From NCBI GenBank assembly GCA_016206945.1, contig JACQQP010000066.1, positions 1-6,589 of the forward strand: DNA of 6,589 bases, written 5' to 3'. Source of the stretch: Candidatus Omnitrophota bacterium. GTDB taxonomy: Bacteria > Omnitrophota > Omnitrophia > Omnitrophales > Danuiimicrobiaceae. The notes beneath the pieces are model-generated. The model was not told where the DNA came from, did no database searches, and was given only the letters and a program-made list of their open reading frames with translations. Shown piece by piece: positions 1 to 4,461 of this stretch. The stretch's first letter is position 1, and the number at the start of each line of letters is the position of its first letter. A program made the position numbers and the translations under genes.

Positions 1-84
1 GCCGAAGTGGCGGAACCGGCAGACGCGCAGGTCTCAAAAACCTGTGTCCGCAAGGACATGAGGGTTCGATTCCCTCCTTCGGCA
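1..84 (+). tRNA. tRNA-Leu, anticodon CAA
   Basis: Complete class II tRNA that reads UUG leucine codons. The acceptor stem GCCGAAG (1-7) pairs fully with CTTCGGC (77-83), with discriminator A at 84. The D stem is GCG/CGC (10-12 with 24-26). The anticodon stem CAGGT/ACCTG (28-32 with 40-44) closes the loop CTCAAAA, placing anticodon CAA at 35-37. A long variable arm, TGTCC/GGACA (45-49 with 54-58) closed by a GCAA tetraloop, is typical of leucine tRNA. The T arm is GAGGG-TTCGATT-CCCTC (60-76). CCA is not encoded, so it must be added after transcription. The gene begins at the first base of the window, so its promoter is not visible. A homing endonuclease reading frame follows 15 nt downstream. 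Confidence 0.97.
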
Positions 85-99
85 AATTCTTCTTTTTTT

Positions 100-741
100 A
101 TGGTAAAGAACCTTGCTGATATTGATCGCAGGACATTAGCTTATGTCATTGGTGTTGCCATTGGTGATGGAAATCTTTCCAATCCCAACGGCCGTGCGCC
201 AAGGTTAAGAATCACTTGTGACGCCCGCTATCCATTTCTTATTCGAAAATTCTGCGACGCCATTCAAGTTCTTTTACCTGAGAATAAAGTCAATATTATC
301 AAACGAACGAAAAGCTATGTTGATATTAGTTGTTATTCCAAGCGATGGGAGCGGTGGCTTGGCTGGCAATCAAAAAACGGATCGAAGTATCAGCAAAATG
401 TTTCCGTTCCAAAGTGGATTTTGGAGAACAAAAAGTTTTCCATTCCATGTCTCAGGGGTTTAATCGAAACAGATGGCTCTATCTATCAGGACCGTGGATA
501 CAAAATGGTCAACTTTGTTACGACTATCGCTCAACTCGCCAATGATGTCTTGACTATAATGGCAAAACTTGGTTTTCAAGCACATCTTTATGTCTTTTCC
601 GGAAAACACAAGGTGAAATACACTGTACGGTTATCTCGAAATGTTCCAACATTGATCAAAATCCTTGGGCTACAAAAAATACTTTCCTCTAAACTTGAAG
701 CTGGGGCTATTCATGGCGAAGACCCCGCCCACGGCATTTAA
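100..741 (+). CDS. LAGLIDADG-family homing endonuclease (two-motif, free-standing)
   Basis: A 213-residue protein with two LAGLIDADG-type helices: LAYVIGVAIGDG at about residues 13-24 and LRGLIETDG at 118-126. The expected catalytic acidic residues are D23 and D125. Two motifs about 100 residues apart, in a protein of about 210 residues, match the single-chain, pseudo-dimeric class of site-specific DNA endonuclease. Such enzymes cut a long target and spread their own gene by repair copying. The ATG at 100 is chosen because the frame remains open upstream only by running through tRNA-Leu (a GTG at base 7), which would translate tRNA sequence. No Shine-Dalgarno lies before the ATG; the 15-nt spacer is T-rich. 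Co-transcription with the tRNA is likely but unproven. No intron or intein host is visible and the tRNA is intact. It could instead be a related LAGLIDADG protein with another role. Both motifs look intact, so decay is not obvious. Confidence 0.85.
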   Translation: MVKNLADIDRRTLAYVIGVAIGDGNLSNPNGRAPRLRITCDARYPFLIRKFCDAIQVLLPENKVNIIKRTKSYVDISCYSKRWERWLGWQSKNGSKYQQNVSVPKWILENKKFSIPCLRGLIETDGSIYQDRGYKMVNFVTTIAQLANDVLTIMAKLGFQAHLYVFSGKHKVKYTVRLSRNVPTLIKILGLQKILSSKLEAGAIHGEDPAHGI

Positions 742-882
742 TTCAATCTCCTGCAAAAATCCCATTGATTGGTAGACGTTGCGGACGGTAACCTATATCT
801 AGTGGTCTCTGGGACAGAAAACCCTTTCTGATTCAAGTTCACCCGCATCTAGCCGATACCTTCCCTAACATAGGGGTAGGCG
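742..882 (+). other. Non-coding gap with possible structured RNA
   Basis: These 141 nt separate the endonuclease stop from the zinc-ribbon gene, and I recognise no known RNA family here. A perfect 6-bp hairpin, CAGAAA-ACCC-TTTCTG, lies at 815-830, but no T-run follows on either strand, so it is not a convincing terminator. A second hairpin at 859-880 covers the ribosome binding site of the next gene and is listed separately. ATTGGTAGACG (768-778) resembles a bacterial tRNA-Leu D loop and TTCAAGTTC (832-840) resembles a T loop, but no acceptor or anticodon stem can be built around them. Confidence 0.4.
859..880 (+). promoter_or_regulatory. Hairpin sequestering the ribosome binding site of the zinc-ribbon gene
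   Basis: CCT (859-861) pairs with AGG (878-880) and CCCTA (863-867) pairs with the TAGGGG run (871-876). There is one T-T mismatch, one bulged G and a 3-nt ACA loop, giving about 8 base pairs. The only plausible Shine-Dalgarno, AGGGG at 872-876 with 6 nt to the ATG at 883, lies entirely in the 3' arm. Folding would hide it, so translation may be conditional (for example on temperature or a bound factor). This is inference from base pairing alone and could be chance. Confidence 0.4.
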
Positions 883-1077
883 ATGGAAAAACCTTCTTAC
901 ACATGCACGGCGTGCCAGTGGACAGGCGATGAAGTTAAATTCTCGACCAAGATCCTTTCCATCATGTACCGCCCAAAACACGAAAATATCCAAGCCTTCA
1001 AACAAATCAAGTGTCCTAAGTGCCGCTCCCTCGTCACGATCGTCTTCGAAACATTAGACGGCACCCTCGCCAAATAA
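883..1077 (+). CDS. Small four-cysteine zinc-ribbon protein, function unknown
   Basis: A 64-residue protein with two CxxC knuckles, C8-x2-C11 (CTAC) and C44-x2-C47 (CPKC), separated by 32 residues. This is the layout of a treble-clef or zinc-ribbon fold binding one structural zinc. The segment after the second knuckle (SLVTIVFETLDG) looks like the closing beta hairpin. There is no signal peptide or membrane segment, so it should be cytoplasmic. The start at 883 has AGGGG 6 nt upstream, one of the few clear ribosome binding sites in the window, and the gene ends in tandem TAA codons. It converges on acpS with only 7 nt between the two stops. The specific family is not recognised; nucleic-acid or protein binding is typical of such small ribbons but cannot be assigned. 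Confidence 0.75.
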   Translation: MEKPSYTCTACQWTGDEVKFSTKILSIMYRPKHENIQAFKQIKCPKCRSLVTIVFETLDGTLAK

Positions 1078-1084
1078 TAATCAA

Positions 1085-1465
1085 CTACTCAAAAAGAACG
1101 ACTGCCGCTACGGCGAAATCGCGTTCGTGTGCAAGGGTGAGCTCAAACTGAGCGCGCGATGAAATTCCAAGCTTCTTTCTTGCCTGTTTACTGATGTGTA
1201 TGGAGGGTTCTCCCTTGAACCCGCGAACCACCTCAATATCCCTGAAGGCGTACCGGCCTTTTCCGCCTTTCTTAGCCTTAATCACCGCTTCCTTAGCTGC
1301 GAAACGCGCCGCATAATTTTCGAACTTGTTTCGCTTTCCTTCACAATACGCTTGCTCCGATTCCGTAAAAACACGATTCAAGAAACGGCTTCCCTGACGC
1401 TCCATGGCTTCCCGCATGCGGCGGACACTAACGATATCAATTCCCATACAAAAGGGGGTGTTCAT
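1085..1465 (-). CDS. acpS: Holo-[acyl-carrier-protein] synthase
   Basis: A 126-residue phosphopantetheinyl transferase of the AcpS type. It moves 4'-phosphopantetheine from CoA to the conserved serine of apo-acyl carrier protein, activating fatty acid synthesis in the cytoplasm. The N-terminal GIDIVSV (residues 8-14) supplies the Mg-binding aspartate D10. RFAAKEAVIKA (54-64) is the family signature with E59 as second metal ligand, and TLAHERDFAVA (110-120) is the conserved C-terminal motif. Length matches the usual ~120-residue trimeric enzyme. Translation could start at M1 (1465) or M7 (1447); neither has a Shine-Dalgarno, and M7 would leave only one residue before the GIDIVSV motif. It lies 12 nt downstream of the HTH-membrane gene and is probably the last gene of that transcript, translated by coupling. 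No good terminator follows before the convergent zinc-ribbon gene. Confidence 0.95.
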   Translation of the reverse strand: MNTPFCMGIDIVSVRRMREAMERQGSRFLNRVFTESEQAYCEGKRNKFENYAARFAAKEAVIKAKKGGKGRYAFRDIEVVRGFKGEPSIHISKQARKKLGISSRAQFELTLAHERDFAVAAVVLFE

Positions 1466-1477
1466 TCAATAGGGAAA

Positions 1478-1774
1478 TTAAGGCTGGAAGAAGTACGCAG
1501 CAACCAGAATGATCAGAAAAGAAAGTAAAACGTAGATGCTGTAAAAACTCCAAAAATCCCGGACCTTATCAAACCAACTGCGTTCTAATTGTTCGGGCAG
1601 ACGAAACCTCCTACCACTTCGAAGGGCAATCACCTCGTCCTTACGATAGCGAACGAAACTCCCTCCCACCCGATAAGCAGTTAGTTTGCCCCGGCGGATG
1701 AGCTGTTCGATTGCTGGAGAATCAACTTTGAGGTAGGACTTAACTTCTTCCTCGGTAAGCAAACCATCACTCAT
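1478..1774 (-). CDS. Excisionase/MerR-type HTH protein with C-terminal membrane anchor
   Basis: A 98-residue protein in two parts. Residues 5-52 resemble the helix-turn-helix of excisionase-like proteins: LLTEEEVKSYLKV, then a recognition-helix region SPAIEQLIRRGKLTAY, then RVGGSFVRYRKDEV as the beta wing and closing helix. A basic linker (RSGRRFRLP, 52-60) and an amphipathic stretch lead to one hydrophobic helix at about 75-96, ending two residues before the C-terminus. This predicts a tail-anchored inner-membrane protein with its DNA-binding domain in the cytoplasm. The start at 1774 has only a weak AAGG 11 nt upstream. It sits between the bactofilin-HTH gene (105 nt upstream) and acpS (12 nt downstream). 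The HTH and membrane segment are read directly; DNA tethering is inference. It could also be a membrane-bound regulator or a protein-interaction module. Confidence 0.8.
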   Translation of the reverse strand: MSDGLLTEEEVKSYLKVDSPAIEQLIRRGKLTAYRVGGSFVRYRKDEVIALRSGRRFRLPEQLERSWFDKVRDFWSFYSIYVLLSFLIILVAAYFFQP

Positions 1775-1879
1775 GATGAAAAAAACCTTGTCGTAGGTCT
1801 ATATCAAATTCAAGAAATTGGGGTAATCGTATAAATTCGGTCTGCAAAAAAATCGAAACAATGAGGCGGATCTAATGAC
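1775..1879 (-). other. Spacer between bactofilin-HTH and HTH-membrane genes
   Basis: A 105-nt AT-rich gap. No convincing sigma-70 promoter was found on the minus strand: TATA-like hexamers are present but none has a -35 box at proper spacing. No terminator hairpin with a T-run is visible. Read-through from the bactofilin promoter is the simplest model for expression of the downstream genes. Confidence 0.4.
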
Positions 1880-2410
1880 TTACCTTTTCACCTTCTCATC
1901 TTGAAGCCATTTCTCAATCGCTACCTTATTGAATTTCCATTCCCCGTTTTGAAACTCGGCAGGAATCTTTCTCTGATTGGCCCACTCCTCAACCACCTTG
2001 GCTTCTACTTCGAGGTATTGAGCGACGTCCCGAAGTGAGAGTGTCCTTCCGCCGCCCGCTTCAGACGACTGCTTGCCCAACATGTGCAACTGTCCATCTA
2101 ATACAGCTCCTTCGGCAATGCTCAAAATGGGTGTCAGAACATTGCCTTGAACCACAGCGGGGGGAATCAATGCGATACTCTCGGAGGCAGTCAAATTGCC
2201 TGTTACCTTGCCTGCAATAATGATTTTATCGCCTTGGATATCTGCCCGCACATTCGCATTCTCGCCAATTGTGAGGCTGCCGCAGGTTTCCAATTTCCCT
2301 TCAAAACTTCCGTTAATCCTTAAATTCACAGGGTCCTTAAAAACAATGGTTCCCTGCATTCGCGCGTCAACATCCAGAATCTTGTCATCAATTTTCTCTT
2401 TCTTCGCCAT
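1880..2410 (-). CDS. Bactofilin fused to a C-terminal excisionase-type HTH domain
   Basis: A 176-residue protein. Residues ~14-112 form a bactofilin core: short glycine-punctuated beta repeats (INGSFEGKLE, LTIGENANVRADIQGDKIIIAGKVTGNLTA read in pieces, then VVQGNVLTPILSIAEGAVLDG). Bactofilins fold as a right-handed beta helix and polymerise without nucleotide into cytoskeletal filaments used for cell shape, envelope synthesis or chromosome positioning. A short polar linker (113-122) is followed by a second domain, 123-172, with the excisionase/HTH_17 pattern: LSLRDVAQYLEVEAKVVEEW, a turn, then a GEWKF wing and VAIEKWL helix. Typical bactofilins end in a short disordered tail, so this domain is an addition. 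A strong Shine-Dalgarno GAGGAGG (2420-2426) lies 9 nt before the ATG and a sigma-70-like promoter just upstream. The HTH might bind DNA or merely mediate protein contacts. Confidence 0.88.
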   Translation of the reverse strand: MAKKEKIDDKILDVDARMQGTIVFKDPVNLRINGSFEGKLETCGSLTIGENANVRADIQGDKIIIAGKVTGNLTASESIALIPPAVVQGNVLTPILSIAEGAVLDGQLHMLGKQSSEAGGGRTLSLRDVAQYLEVEAKVVEEWANQRKIPAEFQNGEWKFNKVAIEKWLQDEKVKR

Positions 2411-2451
2411 TTATTTTTTCCTCCTCGCCCCCAAAGTTTCCTCAAAAACGT

Positions 2452-2480
2452 ATGATAAAGTAAGGCAGCGCGAGTGTCAA
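2452..2480 (-). promoter_or_regulatory. Sigma-70-like promoter for the bactofilin operon
   Basis: Read on the minus strand, a perfect TTGACA -35 box (2475-2480) is followed by a 17-nt spacer and TATCAT as the -10 box (2452-2457, one mismatch to consensus). Transcription would start near 2445 and leave a leader of about 35 nt containing the GAGGAGG ribosome binding site. It is the best promoter in the window and separates the bactofilin-HTH / HTH-membrane / acpS group from the upstream PAP2 gene. Confidence 0.75.
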
Positions 2481-2491
2481 TCCCTCACTCG
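2471..2491. promoter_or_regulatory. Inverted repeat flanking the -35 box (candidate operator)
   Basis: CGAGTG (2471-2476) and CACTCG (2486-2491) form a perfect 6-bp inverted repeat with a 9-nt centre. It overlaps the TTGACA -35 element of the bactofilin promoter, so a dimeric repressor bound here would block RNA polymerase. It could alternatively be a weak terminator for the PAP2 gene ending at 2501, but no T-run follows on the minus strand. Confidence 0.4.
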
Positions 2492-2500
2492 TTAAAATTC

Positions 2501-3160
2501 CTAGGCGGGCCGGGGCTCATAGTGAGGAGATTGGGATACGAGCGCTAGCCCAATCCACGACAAAATCATTCCGCCGACTACATCGCTCAGCCAGTGATCT
2601 CCGAGATAAACTCGGCTAAATCCGACGCCCAGGATCAAAACCACAATGATCACTTTCTGAAGGAAAATATGGCTGCGGACTGGCAAATCCCTCTGATTCA
2701 ACCGCTGATACCAAATTCCCAAGAGAAACACGCTCCGGAACGCATGACCGCTTGGAAACGAATAGGGCGTGTGAATGAGCAGGAACCCCAACGGAAAGGG
2801 ATGACGGCTAAATTCTGGGCCTGGAGCTGTATAAATCACCACATATTTCCATATGTATTCCACGCCGCTTAAAGCCATAAAGAAAAAAAGGTAGAGAAAA
2901 ACCCCAGGCCACTGATATTTTCGATACAAATACCAGGAAATGGTCAAGAGAGCAAAACAACTAAATTCAATGGAACCCAGAACGGTAAAAAGGTACATAC
3001 CGTAATCAAGCTCCCTGAAAGCCAAACGCTGCACCACTTGTGTCGCCGCTAAATCGAAACTGCGCGTCACTTGCTTTGCCACCAAAATGGTAAGGATGGA
3101 AAAAGCCGTCAACAAAAGAAAAATGAGAGACGATTTCTCTCTATGATTCGTCATGGTCAT
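2501..3160 (-). CDS. PAP2-superfamily membrane phosphatase
   Basis: A 219-residue integral membrane protein of the phosphatidic acid phosphatase type 2 / undecaprenyl-pyrophosphatase superfamily, which removes phosphates from lipid phosphates on the outer face of the inner membrane. Hydrophobic segments lie near residues 11-28, 54-78, 84-105, 141-151, 169-181 and 194-209. Motif 2 is PSGH (136-139) with nucleophile-supporting H139. Motif 3 is SRVYLGDHWLSD (182-193), supplying R183, catalytic H189 and D193. Motif 1 (KX6RP) is atypical: K105 is followed by six residues and then AP (112-113), so the usual phosphate-binding arginine is alanine. Its start overlaps the end of def by 20 nt (14 nt if M3 is used) with no Shine-Dalgarno, which suggests translational coupling. 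The substrate cannot be assigned. Confidence 0.88.
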   Translation of the reverse strand: MTMTNHREKSSLIFLLLTAFSILTILVAKQVTRSFDLAATQVVQRLAFRELDYGMYLFTVLGSIEFSCFALLTISWYLYRKYQWPGVFLYLFFFMALSGVEYIWKYVVIYTAPGPEFSRHPFPLGFLLIHTPYSFPSGHAFRSVFLLGIWYQRLNQRDLPVRSHIFLQKVIIVVLILGVGFSRVYLGDHWLSDVVGGMILSWIGLALVSQSPHYEPRPA

Positions 3161-3692
3161 GTGAATTTGCCCAATAGCGGGCGAATTCGGAAAGATGACT
3201 CAGCGTTTTCAAATGAGTCATACGATCGAGATAGACATTCCCTTGCAGATGATCCCATTCATGCTGGATGACACGGGCAAAAAAACCATCTGCTTCAAGT
3301 TTGAGCGGCTTCCCCGTCCGGTCCAGTGCTTCACAAACAAGTGAATCGTTTCGAGGCACAACTCCACGCATATCGGGAATGCTCAAACAACCTTCCCAAT
3401 CCTCAACGAGTTTTTTGGAGCGAGAAGAAATGCGCGGATTAATCAAGATTACCAGGGGTACTTTGGGCATATTGGGATAACGCGGATTCTCATTGACTTC
3501 AATCACCGCAATCTGCTTCGAAACGTGAATCTGTGGCGCCGCAAGACCGACGCCCTCATATTCGCGCATCGTTTCAATCATATTGTCTAGGAGCAATTGA
3601 ATCTCGGGCGACTGTATTTCACTCACCGTAAGAGGAACGGCAGTTTGTCGAATCACAGGATGGCCCAGGCGCGCTACTTTAAGAATGGCCAT
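3141..3692 (-). CDS. def: Peptide deformylase
   Basis: A 183-residue metalloenzyme that removes the formyl group from the N-terminal methionine of nascent proteins at the ribosome. All three family motifs are present: GVGLAAPQ (residues 47-54), EGCLSIP (100-106) with metal ligand C102, and QHEWDHLQG (143-151) with metal ligands H144 and H148 and catalytic E145. Length is normal for a type 1/2 bacterial enzyme, and the N-terminus ILKVARLGHPVIRQTA fits the family. No Shine-Dalgarno precedes the ATG. It begins 12 nt after the small HTH gene and overlaps the PAP2 gene at its 3' end. The usual partner fmt (methionyl-tRNA formyltransferase) is not in the window. Confidence 0.97.
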   Translation of the reverse strand: MAILKVARLGHPVIRQTAVPLTVSEIQSPEIQLLLDNMIETMREYEGVGLAAPQIHVSKQIAVIEVNENPRYPNMPKVPLVILINPRISSRSKKLVEDWEGCLSIPDMRGVVPRNDSLVCEALDRTGKPLKLEADGFFARVIQHEWDHLQGNVYLDRMTHLKTLSHLSEFARYWANSHDHDES

Positions 3693-3704
3693 GACGGTCG
3701 GGAC

Positions 3705-3947
3705 TCAAAAAAACTCTTTCTGAATAACCGGGCTCTTCCCCGCCATGGAGCGCTCAACGGACTTAAAAGAAACTCGTTCTTTCCGATGGTTCTTATCAAT
3801 CCAGCGAAAGAGCTCGCCTTTTTTAAAACGGACGCACTTTCCAAGTTTTACATAGGGAATAAGTCCCACATGCACCCATTGATATACGGTAGAAGGTTTT
3901 ACTTCGATCAACTCGCTCACTTGTTTGGCGGTCATTAACCGTTCCAT
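3705..3947 (-). CDS. Stand-alone excisionase-type HTH DNA-binding protein
   Basis: An 80-residue protein. Residues 4-52 match the excisionase/HTH_17 layout: LMTAKQVSELIEV, recognition region KPSTVYQWVHVGLIPYV, then LGKCVRFKKGELFRWID as wing and last helix. A basic tail of about 28 residues follows. The family binds DNA as small MerR-like winged helices, used for phage excision or as transcription regulators. M1 (3947) has no Shine-Dalgarno; upstream on its own strand is CCTCCTC, the reverse of one. M5 (3935) is an equally plausible start that begins directly at the conserved MTAKQV. It sits between VKOR (12 nt upstream) and def (12 nt downstream), with no integrase or att site nearby, so a prophage role is unlikely. 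Its target is unknown. Confidence 0.8.
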   Translation of the reverse strand: MERLMTAKQVSELIEVKPSTVYQWVHVGLIPYVKLGKCVRFKKGELFRWIDKNHRKERVSFKSVERSMAGKSPVIQKEFF

Positions 3948-3959
3948 GAGGAGGATATT

Positions 3960-4367
3960 CTAACCGTAAAAAGCGATTTTGAGAACCATCAAAAAAAGGA
4001 TGAGATTGATCGCATGGCTTGTAAAGCAAAGGGGACACGGAATTTTGGTGACATAAATCAAACTGTAAGCAAGATAAACGGATCTTAATACGGCAAGTGC
4101 CAGGAGAACAAGCGCGATCTCGGGAGGAAAAAAGATAAGGTCTAAAATCAAATAGGCGTAAAGAAAAATCCCAAACAAAGAATTTGGATAGCCAAATAGC
4201 TTCGCTCGCGGCGTGTCCAAAATCGTCATGCACGTGGCCTCCTTAAGCTGGCAAATTTGCGGCATCCAAAAAACGTTCGGCTTGAACCATTGATAAAAAA
4301 CGCCGGTAAAATAAAATGAAATCCAAAGACCGATGAAAGACAGGATGAAAATAAGAAAGCCGATCAT
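3960..4367 (-). CDS. VKOR-family quinone-linked membrane oxidoreductase
   Basis: A 135-residue membrane protein of the vitamin K epoxide reductase family. Bacterial members reoxidise a periplasmic thioredoxin-like partner and pass electrons to quinone, driving disulfide formation in place of DsbB. Helices lie at about 2-22, 60-79, 84-106 and 113-132. The outer-loop cysteine pair is C39-x6-C46. The conserved serine of the family is probably S63 in GYPNSLFGI, and the quinone-side redox motif is CPLC (111-114). All four redox cysteines are present. The ATG at 4367 has a strong GGAGG (4375-4379) at 7 nt, in contrast to its neighbours, so translation restarts here after the palindromic repeat at the end of the GT9 gene. 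No DsbA-like partner is fused or encoded in the window. Confidence 0.87.
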   Translation of the reverse strand: MIGFLIFILSFIGLWISFYFTGVFYQWFKPNVFWMPQICQLKEATCMTILDTPRAKLFGYPNSLFGIFLYAYLILDLIFFPPEIALVLLALAVLRSVYLAYSLIYVTKIPCPLCFTSHAINLILFLMVLKIAFYG

Positions 4368-4381
4368 AGATTAACCTCCGA

Positions 4382-4461
4382 CGCCCCTCACCCCGCCCTT
4401 GGCGAGGCTCACCTCCGGCGGCCTCCCCTCTCCCCCAAAGGGAGAGGGCTGGGGTGAAGGG
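4382..4461. repeat. GC-rich palindromic repeat inserted over the 3' end of the GT9 gene
   Basis: An ~80-nt imperfect palindrome. The outer arms CCCTCACCCC (4385-4394) and GGGGTGAAGGG (4451-4461) pair with one bulged A. A perfect inner stem CCCTCTCCC/GGGAGAGGG (4426-4434 with 4440-4448) closes a CCAAA loop. Two small hairpins, CGCC-CTT-GGCG (4394-4404) and GAGG-CTCA-CCTC (4404-4415), lie between. This cloverleaf-like fold and its translations (PSPLPLGERGG, PSPFGGEGRPPEVSLAKGG) are of a kind I recall as common short palindromic repeats near gene ends in many environmental bacterial genomes. It supplies the stop codon and last ~16 codons of the GT9 gene. Confidence 0.8.

Noticed and set aside
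7..99. N-terminal extension of the endonuclease starting at GTG inside tRNA-Leu
   Set aside because: It would translate tRNA sequence, has no ribosome binding site, and the ATG at 100 gives a protein with both motifs complete.
46..786. Eight-base complement between the tRNA variable arm (46-53) and 779-786
   Set aside because: A match of this length between regions this size is expected by chance fairly often, and it does not extend.
768..850. Second, degenerate tRNA-Leu
   Set aside because: Only the D-loop-like ATTGGTAGACG and T-loop-like TTCAAGTTC match; acceptor, anticodon and T stems cannot be paired and the loop spacing is 14 nt too long compared with the real tRNA.
1090..1114. Terminator at the end of acpS (GCCG-TAG-CGGC hairpin before a T tract on the minus strand)
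   Set aside because: The stem has only 4 bp, lies inside the coding region, and is separated from the T tract by 5 nt.
3705..3947. Prophage or integrative element suggested by the excisionase-like HTH
   Set aside because: No integrase, att repeat or phage gene is present; the gene is packed between VKOR and def, and this fold is also common in ordinary regulators.
3949..3954. AGGAGG Shine-Dalgarno near the small HTH start
   Set aside because: It lies on the plus strand, where no gene follows; on the minus strand it reads CCTCCT and cannot serve the HTH gene.
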